Below are positions 16,861 to 27,830 of a stretch of DNA of 64,000 bases, in pieces. The translations under genes were made by a program, and so were the position numbers. The notes beneath the pieces were generated by a model, which did not search any database, was not told the DNA's origin, and saw nothing but the letters and a program-made list of their open reading frames with translations. Source of the stretch: Bacteroidales bacterium (GTDB lineage: Bacteria; Bacteroidota; Bacteroidia; Bacteroidales; UBA1715); assembly GCA_024409235.1 (NCBI GenBank), contig JAKSUA010000008.1, positions 1-64,000 on the forward strand. The letters run 5' to 3'. Position 1 is the stretch's first letter, and every line of letters starts with the position of its first letter.

Positions 16861-19800
16861 ATGAAACGATGTTTATGTGTAGCAATTTTAATGTTGTTGT
16901 CTGTGCTTGGTGTAGAAGCTCAGATAGGCTCATGGAACTTAGTGTGGAGGGAAGATTTTGGTGTTGCGGAGGATACGGTTATACGAGATTTTGCAGATAA
17001 TAATAAGAAGGTAATTGGTCATACTTGTGCTGCTTCGGAGTCGGAGTGTACTACGATTAATGATATGTATTATGGAATAGCAAATAGTACATGGTGGGCG
17101 TATAATAGACCTAAAACTTGTAATGCCGAGGCATGGCATTTTATGGGTGGCCGTGATCATACGGGAAATGAAAAGGGGGCAATGTTGATAGTAAATGCCG
17201 GTAACGATAGTAAAGACAAACAGATTTATCAGCAACAAATAAATTTCGATTTGTGTCAAAATAAGAAATACAGATTTGTAATTTATGCTGCAAGTATCAC
17301 AAATCCAGATTATTGCGAGGGTTCGCCAACTGAGGCAAATCTTACTATGAATGTGTATAATATAAAAGATCCAAGTAATCCGTTGTTACTAAAAACATTG
17401 GAAACAGGAGATATACCATTGTGGGAAAAACCTCTTAAAGCAGATGGTAGTGCCGATCAGAGTTCAACAGGTAATGGTTTTAAAAGTCCTTTTGCCACAA
17501 GAGAATGGAGTGAATTTAAAATTGAATTTACTGCGGGAGATGGCGACAAATTACAATTAGAAGTCATTAATCATAAACCAGGAGGCTGTGGTAATGATTT
17601 TGTAATTGATGATATTTCATTGTATCGATATGATGATAAAGAAGTTCTTGATCCCACGATTTCTACTAGTACGGTTGCTCAGGAGAGTAAAATAAGTTCG
17701 TCGGGATGTGCTTTTGTAGCAAGTTTTAGTGTCCCTGACGAGGTGTTGGAAAAGTGGAAGGAAATATATACTCAGGTCTATTTTCTGTGGCAAAGATCTA
17801 ATGATGGCGGTGTTTCGTGGATAAATATGCCGGATGTTAGTGGTATAGAGAAAAAAAATATAGAATGGGAAGTACCAAACGATCAGGCAGAGATTTACCG
17901 TGTGATTATTACTGGTGCAACTTCAGGTACGGATGCAAAATCTGAGGCAGAATATATTGCCGAGCACGGCGGCCCTCAAAATGGATGCTCTTATTATTCA
18001 ATATCAAATACTATTGCAGGAATTTCTCCGGAACCGGATTGCTCTTATAAAGAAAATCTAAAAACAATTTGGAAAGAGGATTTTGGAGTAACATATACAG
18101 GCAATTTCTTGAGTTCTACAGATGTGAAGTTGATTTTTTTTCAGAGTCCAAGTACAGAATGTTTTGCAAAGGGCAATTATATTATAGCTTCTTCAACAGA
18201 TTCTTTGAAAAAGACCTGGACAGAAAAAGTGTACGATCATTGGGATAGTGAATTAGGTAATGTTTATGTTACAAAATATAAACAATCGTATTGTAGTGAG
18301 AAGACTATTGTTGATTATAATGGTTATACGAATGGTGCTGTTTTGTACACATATCTAGAAAAGAATAAAGATTTAATTTATGAAAAAGAGATTTTAGGTC
18401 CATATTGTTCTTGTAAATCTTATATATTCTCTTTTGCCTCAAAGTCAATGAGTGCATGGGTAAGTCAAAAATATACAGTAAGTATATTAGACGATTCAGA
18501 AAAATTATTGGGTAATTATGATGTTGTTATAAATGGAAGTGATCCAGCAAATTGGGTGCGAACAGTTGTTCCATTTGAAATATCCAATGGATATTCTGGA
18601 TATGTTAAAATACAGATTTATAATAATGAAAGTGAGGGACGTTTTTCTTTTGACGATTTCCGAGTATCTATTTGTCAGGAAACTGTTCCTCAGGCTGTTT
18701 TGTATATAGACAATGATAAATCTCTTCGATATATAGGAGATAATTTTGACTGTGCAGCTACTCCGTATCATGTTGTAAACCTAGATGATTTGAATGACTG
18801 GGCTTCACAATATCCAAGTTATGGATATGTATGGCAGACCTCGCGTGACGGTGGAGCTACATGGACAACAATGACAGAATCAACCCAGGCTCATTATTGC
18901 GATGACTTGGATGACGGAGAAACTTTGTACCGTGTTGTAATTGGTGAAACTAAGGATGTTGCAAGGCAAGTTGCCGCAAATGGAAAACCAACGGATGCGT
19001 GTGCAGTGTATTTCATTACCAATCCAGTAGGATTTTACTGCAAGGGAGTGACATGCGATAAGCCGGCAGAGGTGGAAATAGTATCTTCGGATAAGGATAA
19101 AATTTTATGTCCGGATGGAGAAACAACATTGTCCGTTAAAGAAAAAACAACTGCTACTGGTGTTTTTGATTATTTGTGGTTTAAAGATGAAATTACAGAT
19201 GATGCAGATGCGAAAGCTACAGGAACAGACAAAACTTCAACCTTGACAGTTGGTCATGCAGATGCGGGAAAATATGTGCTGCTTGTTCGTGATAATTCTC
19301 AGCCTACGATGCAGAAATGTTGGCAAACTGCTGAAATTGAAATAACTGCAGCTGACGCGCCAAAGTTGAAAAGCATTGAAGGAAGTGATGAGTTTTGCTT
19401 TGGCGAAAAGAAAATGCCTCAAGTTACATATTCTTTTGAGGATGGTACGGCTCCGTATGAATTTACATACAAGTTAAATGCAAATGGAACGGAAACATCT
19501 AAGAGTCTGAAACTTGATGCGGATAAAAATGTATATTCTCCTGCTGCACCAGTGATAACAGGAACTCCTGAAGTTCAGAATACGTTTATTTATAGTCTTT
19601 CAAAACTAAGTGATGCAAACGGATGTGTTGCTGAAAATAGTACAAAAAGTGCTACAATAACGGTTAATCCTGTTCCTACGGCTAAGATAACGGCAGTCTC
19701 TCCTATGTGTGAAGGCAATGATTTTACGTTGGAAGGTATGAGTAATATACCTAGTGCTACACTTTTATGGTCAAAAGGAGATGATAGGGACGTTTTGACA

Positions 19801-22800
19801 GAAACAACGATAACAAACGCAACGGTTGCCGATGCGGGAACGTATTATTTGACAACAAGTACGGATAAATGTACAAGCGAAGAAGTTAGTGGTGTTGTTA
19901 CAATATATAATCAGCCTAAAATAGATAAAATCACTGTTTCTCCAACAGAGGTCTGTAGCGGCGAAGAAATAGAGTTCTCTCCAGTTATAATAAATAAAGG
20001 AACTGGAACAGAGTCATTTTTATGGGAAGGAACACAAACAGGAAATAACGAGAAAATAGTTGTTTCCAAAGACGTTACGGATGAAACTGAAGTCTCTGAA
20101 AAGCTGACATATACTATAAAATACAGTTCAACGGTAAGTTGTACTGCAACATCTGCTGTTTCAAAAGCAACAGTTCACAGTATTCCAAATGCTCCTGATG
20201 TTTCTGTGTGGGCAAATCCTGTTGAATATTGCAAGGGAAGTACGGCAAAAAAATTATCTGCTGTAGGAGAAAATTTAGCATGGTACGATGCTGATGGTAC
20301 ATTGTTGACAAATGCCCCAACTCCAAGTACAGACTCCGAAGGGGAAACTTTCTACATGGTGAGTCAGACTGTGAACGGTTGTGAAAGTGACAAGGCTACA
20401 GTAACAATAAAAATAAATCCTCTGCCAACTCCTGTGATAACGGCAAGTAGCGAAAGTCAATGTTATGGCGTTGATAGAATTGTTTTGGGTTTGGATGGAA
20501 AAGAATATGCTTCGCAAACATGGACTGGTAGTGTTTCTGTTTTGGATGATAAAACGAAGGCTTCCCCTGTAATTGCAAAAACAACTGCTGCGGGAACATA
20601 TACTTTTGCTGTATCTGTTAAGGATAACAATGGATGTGAAGCAAGTGCAGAGACAACAAAAACAATAATAATATTTCCAAAGCCGATTGCTTCTATCTCT
20701 GCTTTGCCGACTGCAATATGTAATTTGACGACGACAAATTTAACTGCAGTTGTAAGCGAAACAGATGGGACGGGAGTGTGGACAAACGCAGAGGAAATAA
20801 CAGAAACTACAGCATCTTTTTCCGCGTCAAAAGATGGAAATGCTGAAATATCTTATGTGTTTACAAGTGAAAATGGTTGTGTGAGTGATAAGGCTACAAC
20901 GACTGTAACTGTATATAAAATACCAGAAAAACCAGTTGTTGATGATAAAAATCCAAAATATTGCCAGAATGCCTCAACACAGCAACTATCAGCAAAGGCG
21001 ATGAATAGCACATCTGTACTAACATGGCTTGATGCAGAAGGACATACTTTGGCTGAAGCACCAACACCAAGTTCTGCTGAAGTCAAAACTATGCAGTTTG
21101 GTGTAAAACAAACAGATAATGGTTGCTCGAGTGCTGAGGAAAAAATCGAGGTTGTTATCAATCCATTGCCATCTCCAATAATTACGTTAGATAAGGATGG
21201 AATCTGCGAAGGTGAAACGGTAACGTTGGGATTAAATGGTGTAAAATACAAAACATATAATTGGACATATTCACCGTCGAGTACAGTTGTAATGGTTAGA
21301 ACAGACAAGGAAACTCCTTCGTTTTTGTCAACGGCACCTGTAGGTACTTATACAATTGGTGTAACTGTTACGGATGATAATAATTGCAAAAATAGCGCAG
21401 AAGAAAAAACTTTAAAAGTAAATGCAATACCTACAGCTTCAATATCAATCTCAGATAAAATCTGTGTTGATGGTGGTACGGTACAAACGAAAGTGGAGTC
21501 TGTTTCACCGGAAGGGGGAATAGGTGTATTTAGTGTTGATGGTGGAGGAAAAATCAACTCAGAAACAGGGGTTTTTAATCCAGCTGAATCCGGAGCAGGT
21601 ACTTATACGGTTTCGTATGATTATACCAGCTCATCTGCTGACGGAAGTTGTAAGTTAAAGACTCCAGCAACAGCATCAATACAAGTAATAAACAAACCTG
21701 AAGTACAGCTGGCTCCAGCTTCGTCAGGACGAAATTATGCTTGTGAAAGTGGAACGAACAGCACCGAAATAAAACTGACGGCAAGTGTTAGTCCCGAAGG
21801 TGGCAGTTATGTTTATTCATGTGAAACTGCATCTGTTGATGAAGGAACAGGTAGCTTGATTCCTTCAAGTTCAAATGTTGGAACTCATACTGTAAAAGCA
21901 GTATATACGGATAAAAATGGTTGTAGTAATGAAACGTCTTTGCAGGTGCATGTCTATTCATTGCCAGATGTTAAGTTTGCGGATACAAATCCAGAAAACG
22001 TTTGTGTTAAGTCGTCAGAATACACGTTGGCTGTGTCGCCAACAAGTCCGGGAGTGGGAACATTCAGTGGTGATGTCACGTCAAATATATTTAATCCGGC
22101 TACTGTCGGTCAGGGAAAACGAACAGTAAAATACACGTATGAAGACGAACATGGCTGTACAAATTCAGCAAATTATACAGTAACAGTAGTTTCTGTACCT
22201 ATGCCAAAAATAGATGGTGGAAATACCAAAACAATTGTTCGTGGCTCAGATGGTAACTTGTCTGCAGAACCAAATTTAACGGCTATCGTTACTACCGCTG
22301 GAGATGGTGTGGTTTGGGAAAAAGGAAATGTCTTGGAAACGACAGACTTGGAGTTGATAACGGGGTTGGATAAAAATAGTTCAGAGGGTAGTTATCCATA
22401 TTCTCTTATGGAAACACGTGTTATTTCAGAAAATACAACATGTTATAGTGATGCTTTGACAGGAACTGTAGTCATATCTGATTGTCCTGCCAAAACACCA
22501 TTAGCGGAGAATGTATATGAATGTGTTGGTTATGGGGATAGAATTGTGTTGGAAGCAACTCCTGCAGATGGTGTTTTAGCTGCTGGAAATAAGATTTCTT
22601 GGTTTGCTGATGATCCAACTTCTAATAAATCGGCTACAGTAATAAAGGACAATAGTTTAAGTGTAACTATTGAAAATTATGATGTTTCTATGGCATCAGA
22701 AAAAATCTTTTATGTTGCAGAATATGATGATGTTAATAGTTGTTGGTCTGGTGGTCGTCCTGTAAAGCTTACAATTGTTTCATTACCAGATGTAAAAATA

Positions 22801-25800
22801 GAGGCACCAAAAGACGTATGTAGTAGAGATGGTATCGTGAATATTAGTGTCTCGCCTGCAAATGGAACATTTGATAATGTGAAGAAGGTTGCTGGTTTTG
22901 ATGAGATAAAAAAACAATGGGATCCAACAAATGGAGGACTAAATAAAAAAGAAAAAACAAGTTTTGTGTTAAAATACACAGCTGCTGAAATTCATTCATT
23001 TGAAACAACATCGTTGACTTGTGAAAAAACTGTTCAGGCAACTATTGTTGCACACTACATAGCTCCTCCAAACATAATTCAAATAAACGAAAGTATGTCG
23101 TGGTTGATTAGTGATATTGATGGTATTCCTGATATAAGTGCAACAACATCTTCGTCAAAGAATACCATAACTTGGTATTCCGATGAACAAAAGTCGAATG
23201 TTTTAAATACTGATGGCTCAAAGTCTTTATCAATAAATAAGGAAGAGTTAAAACAGGAGGTTGGAGATAAATCATCGTATGTAAAGTCGTACTGGGTTTC
23301 ACAGACTGATGCATATACATGTGAAAGTGAATTGGTTGAGGTAAAATTAAACTTGATTGACTGTCCGTTTGAAAAACCTAATGTAAGTAATCAGATTGTA
23401 TGCTCGGGACAGGAATTACAAGATATAGAGGCTTCTGTTCCAGACGATGATATAACACCGAATTCGTGGAAATGGTATGATGAAAATGGCGATGTTGTGA
23501 ATGTTTCTGCTACGTATAATCATTCTGCTCCAAATGATGTAGTAGGAAAAACAAATTTCAAGGTAAGTTATGTTGCTATGGAACCAACAACAGGCCAGCT
23601 TTGTGAAAGTAAAAAGGCAGATGTCTTTATTGATATACTTCCATTACCGGAAATAACATTGAAAGACCGCTTTGTATGTCATGACGAAGGTGATGTTTTG
23701 TTGTCAGTTGCTTCGTTGAATGTTCATGATAATGGAATTGGTTCAGGAACTTGGTCTGTTGAAAACGAAGCCGGTGCAATTAATGAAATTAGTGGTGTTA
23801 TTAGGTCTGATTTTAAACAAAATACATCAGGAGAATATACTGTTGCGTATAATTATGTTGATGGAAAGGGGTGTGAACAATCAGAAACAATGAAGTTGAC
23901 GGTGCAATATGTTGAAAAACCAGTTTCGCAAGGACATACTTCGATTGTAACAGAAAATATGGAACCAGAAGTATCTGCAACATTGTTGGAGAATGCTACT
24001 GTGAATTGGTATTCCGCAATAGATGATAATGTCGCTAAATCTCACGAGACATCGTGGAAACCTGGAATAGCAGGAAATAAAATTACAGAAAAGACATATT
24101 ATGCGTCACAAACAGTAAAGGGATGCGAGAGTGAAAGATCGTCGGTTCTTGTAAAAATTGTTGATTGTCCGTTTGATGCTCCGGAAATTTTAGATGTAAA
24201 GGTCTGTCTAAATGCTTCTTCGGTAGAAAATCTAATTGCTTCAACAAGTGAAACGGTGGAAATGTGGCAATGGTACAATTCTGCGAATGAGAAAATTGAT
24301 AATAACTCATCATCGTTAAAAGATGAAAGTGTTGTCAATACTGAAGGAAATACTACGTTTAAGGTAAATTATTTTGCAATAGAACCTGTTACTGGTCGTA
24401 TCTGTCCGAGTGATACTGCTGTTACTAATATTATAGTATTGCCGTTACCAGAAATTTCATTTGATCAATATAATCCTACGCTTGTTTGTTATGATCAGCA
24501 AAATGTTGTTTATGAAGCAGATGTAGATGTCCATGATAATGGAATTGGGGCGGGGGTATGGTCGATAGTAGATCAAACCAAGGGTATTGATTCAAAAACA
24601 GGTGTTTTTTATCCGTCTTCTTTGGAACAAAAAACGGCGTTGTACACAATTCGTTATGACTATACCGATGATTTTGGTTGTTCAAATTATAAAGAACAGC
24701 AAGTGAAAGTTTTATATGTTTCTCAGCCACAGACAACAGAACATTATTCAATGACGACTGAAAATCGTTCGGTTGTTCTTGAAGCAAAGAATATAGAAAG
24801 TGAATCGGAAATAAAATGGTATTCTGCTTTAGATGATGTGATTGTATTGTCAACAAAAAATCCATGGACTACGGCGGATAAAGGAAATGTAGCTGTTTCT
24901 AAGGAATATTATGCCTCGCAGACCATTTCTGGATGTGAAAGTGAAAGAAGTGTCGCGAAAGTGGAAATAGTTCCTTGTCCTGTACCGAATGTAAAGATCG
25001 AATCTTCGGAAATTTGTGTGTATGAAAATGCTCCTGAATTAAAAATAACATTAGGAGAATGGCTAGGTAGAAATGAAAAATCATCTATAAATATATATGA
25101 TTCAGAAGGTGAATTGTTACAAAATATAGCAATAGATGATTTAAGTTTTACTCCATCAATAGAAGGTGCTGGTACTTATGTGTTCTATGCTGAAGAATAT
25201 AATTCTCAACCATATGAAAGATTAAATGTGGGCTGCTCAAGTCCGTCAAAAACGAAGGCTACTGTTATAGTGAAAGAAACGCCTATGCCGGTAGTGAAAG
25301 TTGGAAATGATATCTGTTATGGTGATGCTCAAACACCTACTTGTTCTGCTATGGGAGTTGGAGAACTAACATGGTACGAAGAAGATCCAGGTGATTATTA
25401 TAGTAATAAATCGACAGTAATAAGTACCAATGTAGGACCAAGAAATAATCCTATTAATGATGAGGTCGGTACGCACCCGTTATGGGTTTTAATGGAAAGT
25501 GACGGCTGCTTCAGTAAGGCTACTAAAGTTGAATATACTATAAAACCTCGCCCAGACGCACCTGAAACAGAAGGTTGTGAGGTTTGTTATTCCGGTGAAA
25601 ATTCGACTTGTAGCGTGAAGGTGATATCTGAAATCAATTCAAAATCAAGCGTAGCGTGGTATTTGAATAGTGACAAGAAGGGTACTAAGCTGAGTATGAA
25701 ATCTGAATATATTCCAAATATTGTAGATGAAGGCGAGTATAAATATTATGCTGCAATAACAACGGATGGTTGTGAGGGTAAGGCAACGGAAGCTGTTATT

Positions 25801-27756
25801 ACAATAAAACCGCTACCGCGAATGCCAAAGGTAAAAGAACAAGGTCCTGTTTGCGTATATGAAAAAGCACCAATATTGGAAGCTGAAGGTGAAAACCTAA
25901 TATGGTACGAGTCTGATAAAACAACAGAAATTGACAGAGGAGAAACATTGCAAACAACGGATATGACTCCTTCTTCAAAAATAATTTATGTGTCTCAGAC
26001 GGTTGATGGTTGTGAAGGAGCAAAGGCGAGCGTGACTTATAACGTGATTGCTCAACCGGCTAATCCATCTCCAATTGGTGCAAGTATCTGCGAAGGAAGT
26101 AAGGATATTCCTTATTTGACGACGAATTTAAGTCTTGATAAATGGTATGCAGACAGTGAAGCAAAAAAATATCTGGCAACGGGTTACAATTATAGACCTG
26201 ATAGTAACTCTGTAGGAAACTCAAGTATTACTTTTTATGTTGTAAGAGAACAGCGTGGTTGTCATAGTGATACTGTGCCTGTTGTATTAAATGTGATTCG
26301 TCAGCCGATATTTTCTATTGGTGAGGACACAATCGTGTGCGTATATGATTCAACATTAGTAATTCAGGCGACTGATTTTGTTCCAGCAATTACTGAGGCA
26401 TCTTTTGTTGGCTGGACAGTTTCCGATGGGAAAAAGAGCCAGGCTTTTGTGGATAACGAAGAACATAATATTACGCCAGAATCAATGTTGAATACCGTTG
26501 GTTCTTATAAAATCAGTGCGTTTTATAGATACAAATACGAGAATGTTTCATGTAACAGCGATACAATTTCTATAAAATATACTATAAATAAACGTGCACG
26601 TACTCCTATTGTATTTGCAAAAGTTATTTGCCAAGGTGAAGAAATAAAAGATTTGCAGGCTCTTGGTAGTCCTAATATGACGTGGAATAGTCTTGATGGC
26701 ATCGTTCCTCAGTATGTGAGCGGACCAATCTATAAATTCCAACCAGGTCAGATGCTTGATACAGGTGTATATCGTTTTGAGGTTTATGATATTGACTATT
26801 ATAATGAGGAAAATGGATGTCTGAGTTTATCAGATACTGTGTCTCTAACGGTTGCACCAGGAGCAATGACAAGTTTATATGGTGTAGATTCTGTTTGTGT
26901 GGGCGGTTCTGAATTGTATTATACGCAATATACATCTGGTAGTAAATATGTATGGAATGTTACAGGTGATAATATAAATTATTCGAAGGATGCTCAATCA
27001 ACTTCTGTGCGTTATGTGGATTGGTTGAAGGCGGGAATTGATACATTAACTGTTTATGAGCAGACTTGGGCTGGCTGCGAAGGTTTTGATACGTTAGTTG
27101 TGAAAATTGCACCTTATCCAAATCCTAGTTACTCATGGTCAATGCCTGGAATGAAGAATGTTGTGGAATTCGTAAATACTTCGGTACAGGATAGCTTGTG
27201 GTATTTTGAGAAAGGTGATTCTGTTGCAATTCCAATTTCGTATTCAATGCGATGGAATTTCGGACATCAAAATGAATCAGAAAACAGTATAGATACAATA
27301 ATACCTTACGAGAAACGAAATTTCCCATTACTTGAAGGTGATTATGAATATGGATATAATTGTCCTGTATTAACTGTTGTTAATGATTTTGGCTGCAAAG
27401 ACTCATATACAGATTGTATTTTTGTAGATATAAGTTCCGCTCTTTATATGCCGACAGCTTTTGCTCCTGCAAATCCTGCTCATAGTGTGCGGACTTTTGC
27501 TCCCAAAGGTTTTAATTTGAAAACATGTGAAGTGTCTGTATTCGACAAATGGGGAAATCTTTTATGGTATTCCAATGAGGTAGTTGATGGTGTTTTTGTG
27601 GGAGCGTGGGATGGACGTTATGATGGAAAAATGATGGAATCCGACATCTATATATGGAAGATGGAAGCAACTTTCCTTGATGGTAGAATTTGGGAAGGTT
27701 TTGATGTAGGAAAACGCAGAAAATCCAAATATGGAAGTGTAACCTTACTAAGATAA
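16861..27756 (+). CDS. Giant Ig-like repeat adhesin with gliding-motility-type (type B) T9SS sorting domain
   Basis: 3631 aa, SprB-like architecture. Signal peptide (about 1-20). Two related jelly-roll-like modules follow, starting near residues 25 (W-REDFG) and 400 (IWKEDFG), each with a linked WQ-SxDGG-W segment. Then comes a long tandem array of Ig/PKD-like domains, most opening with a conserved Cys and joined by linkers such as N-PLPTP. The C-terminus (about 3535-3631), with YMPTAFAPANP, VFDKWGNLLWYS and AWDGRYDGK, is the CHU_C/gliding-motility-associated domain recognised by the T9SS. Such proteins act as mobile or fixed surface adhesins; the ligand is unknown. A bidirectional terminator follows. 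Leader of about 15 nt from the predicted start site. Confidence 0.87.
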   Translation: MKRCLCVAILMLLSVLGVEAQIGSWNLVWREDFGVAEDTVIRDFADNNKKVIGHTCAASESECTTINDMYYGIANSTWWAYNRPKTCNAEAWHFMGGRDHTGNEKGAMLIVNAGNDSKDKQIYQQQINFDLCQNKKYRFVIYAASITNPDYCEGSPTEANLTMNVYNIKDPSNPLLLKTLETGDIPLWEKPLKADGSADQSSTGNGFKSPFATREWSEFKIEFTAGDGDKLQLEVINHKPGGCGNDFVIDDISLYRYDDKEVLDPTISTSTVAQESKISSSGCAFVASFSVPDEVLEKWKEIYTQVYFLWQRSNDGGVSWINMPDVSGIEKKNIEWEVPNDQAEIYRVIITGATSGTDAKSEAEYIAEHGGPQNGCSYYSISNTIAGISPEPDCSYKENLKTIWKEDFGVTYTGNFLSSTDVKLIFFQSPSTECFAKGNYIIASSTDSLKKTWTEKVYDHWDSELGNVYVTKYKQSYCSEKTIVDYNGYTNGAVLYTYLEKNKDLIYEKEILGPYCSCKSYIFSFASKSMSAWVSQKYTVSILDDSEKLLGNYDVVINGSDPANWVRTVVPFEISNGYSGYVKIQIYNNESEGRFSFDDFRVSICQETVPQAVLYIDNDKSLRYIGDNFDCAATPYHVVNLDDLNDWASQYPSYGYVWQTSRDGGATWTTMTESTQAHYCDDLDDGETLYRVVIGETKDVARQVAANGKPTDACAVYFITNPVGFYCKGVTCDKPAEVEIVSSDKDKILCPDGETTLSVKEKTTATGVFDYLWFKDEITDDADAKATGTDKTSTLTVGHADAGKYVLLVRDNSQPTMQKCWQTAEIEITAADAPKLKSIEGSDEFCFGEKKMPQVTYSFEDGTAPYEFTYKLNANGTETSKSLKLDADKNVYSPAAPVITGTPEVQNTFIYSLSKLSDANGCVAENSTKSATITVNPVPTAKITAVSPMCEGNDFTLEGMSNIPSATLLWSKGDDRDVLTETTITNATVADAGTYYLTTSTDKCTSEEVSGVVTIYNQPKIDKITVSPTEVCSGEEIEFSPVIINKGTGTESFLWEGTQTGNNEKIVVSKDVTDETEVSEKLTYTIKYSSTVSCTATSAVSKATVHSIPNAPDVSVWANPVEYCKGSTAKKLSAVGENLAWYDADGTLLTNAPTPSTDSEGETFYMVSQTVNGCESDKATVTIKINPLPTPVITASSESQCYGVDRIVLGLDGKEYASQTWTGSVSVLDDKTKASPVIAKTTAAGTYTFAVSVKDNNGCEASAETTKTIIIFPKPIASISALPTAICNLTTTNLTAVVSETDGTGVWTNAEEITETTASFSASKDGNAEISYVFTSENGCVSDKATTTVTVYKIPEKPVVDDKNPKYCQNASTQQLSAKAMNSTSVLTWLDAEGHTLAEAPTPSSAEVKTMQFGVKQTDNGCSSAEEKIEVVINPLPSPIITLDKDGICEGETVTLGLNGVKYKTYNWTYSPSSTVVMVRTDKETPSFLSTAPVGTYTIGVTVTDDNNCKNSAEEKTLKVNAIPTASISISDKICVDGGTVQTKVESVSPEGGIGVFSVDGGGKINSETGVFNPAESGAGTYTVSYDYTSSSADGSCKLKTPATASIQVINKPEVQLAPASSGRNYACESGTNSTEIKLTASVSPEGGSYVYSCETASVDEGTGSLIPSSSNVGTHTVKAVYTDKNGCSNETSLQVHVYSLPDVKFADTNPENVCVKSSEYTLAVSPTSPGVGTFSGDVTSNIFNPATVGQGKRTVKYTYEDEHGCTNSANYTVTVVSVPMPKIDGGNTKTIVRGSDGNLSAEPNLTAIVTTAGDGVVWEKGNVLETTDLELITGLDKNSSEGSYPYSLMETRVISENTTCYSDALTGTVVISDCPAKTPLAENVYECVGYGDRIVLEATPADGVLAAGNKISWFADDPTSNKSATVIKDNSLSVTIENYDVSMASEKIFYVAEYDDVNSCWSGGRPVKLTIVSLPDVKIEAPKDVCSRDGIVNISVSPANGTFDNVKKVAGFDEIKKQWDPTNGGLNKKEKTSFVLKYTAAEIHSFETTSLTCEKTVQATIVAHYIAPPNIIQINESMSWLISDIDGIPDISATTSSSKNTITWYSDEQKSNVLNTDGSKSLSINKEELKQEVGDKSSYVKSYWVSQTDAYTCESELVEVKLNLIDCPFEKPNVSNQIVCSGQELQDIEASVPDDDITPNSWKWYDENGDVVNVSATYNHSAPNDVVGKTNFKVSYVAMEPTTGQLCESKKADVFIDILPLPEITLKDRFVCHDEGDVLLSVASLNVHDNGIGSGTWSVENEAGAINEISGVIRSDFKQNTSGEYTVAYNYVDGKGCEQSETMKLTVQYVEKPVSQGHTSIVTENMEPEVSATLLENATVNWYSAIDDNVAKSHETSWKPGIAGNKITEKTYYASQTVKGCESERSSVLVKIVDCPFDAPEILDVKVCLNASSVENLIASTSETVEMWQWYNSANEKIDNNSSSLKDESVVNTEGNTTFKVNYFAIEPVTGRICPSDTAVTNIIVLPLPEISFDQYNPTLVCYDQQNVVYEADVDVHDNGIGAGVWSIVDQTKGIDSKTGVFYPSSLEQKTALYTIRYDYTDDFGCSNYKEQQVKVLYVSQPQTTEHYSMTTENRSVVLEAKNIESESEIKWYSALDDVIVLSTKNPWTTADKGNVAVSKEYYASQTISGCESERSVAKVEIVPCPVPNVKIESSEICVYENAPELKITLGEWLGRNEKSSINIYDSEGELLQNIAIDDLSFTPSIEGAGTYVFYAEEYNSQPYERLNVGCSSPSKTKATVIVKETPMPVVKVGNDICYGDAQTPTCSAMGVGELTWYEEDPGDYYSNKSTVISTNVGPRNNPINDEVGTHPLWVLMESDGCFSKATKVEYTIKPRPDAPETEGCEVCYSGENSTCSVKVISEINSKSSVAWYLNSDKKGTKLSMKSEYIPNIVDEGEYKYYAAITTDGCEGKATEAVITIKPLPRMPKVKEQGPVCVYEKAPILEAEGENLIWYESDKTTEIDRGETLQTTDMTPSSKIIYVSQTVDGCEGAKASVTYNVIAQPANPSPIGASICEGSKDIPYLTTNLSLDKWYADSEAKKYLATGYNYRPDSNSVGNSSITFYVVREQRGCHSDTVPVVLNVIRQPIFSIGEDTIVCVYDSTLVIQATDFVPAITEASFVGWTVSDGKKSQAFVDNEEHNITPESMLNTVGSYKISAFYRYKYENVSCNSDTISIKYTINKRARTPIVFAKVICQGEEIKDLQALGSPNMTWNSLDGIVPQYVSGPIYKFQPGQMLDTGVYRFEVYDIDYYNEENGCLSLSDTVSLTVAPGAMTSLYGVDSVCVGGSELYYTQYTSGSKYVWNVTGDNINYSKDAQSTSVRYVDWLKAGIDTLTVYEQTWAGCEGFDTLVVKIAPYPNPSYSWSMPGMKNVVEFVNTSVQDSLWYFEKGDSVAIPISYSMRWNFGHQNESENSIDTIIPYEKRNFPLLEGDYEYGYNCPVLTVVNDFGCKDSYTDCIFVDISSALYMPTAFAPANPAHSVRTFAPKGFNLKTCEVSVFDKWGNLLWYSNEVVDGVFVGAWDGRYDGKMMESDIYIWKMEATFLDGRIWEGFDVGKRRKSKYGSVTLLR

Positions 27757-27780
27757 TTTCTGAAAGTACAGAAAAATAAA

Positions 27781-27813
27781 AAAGCTGAATACCGTATTGT
27801 ATTCAGCTTTTTT
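27781..27813. terminator. Bidirectional terminator between the giant adhesin and pepD
   Basis: AAAGCTGAATAC and GTATTCAGCTTT form a perfect 12-bp stem around six bases, with an A-run before and a T-run after, so it can serve the convergent genes on both strands. Confidence 0.92.
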
Positions 27814-27830
27814 ATTTTAAAATCATTCTG

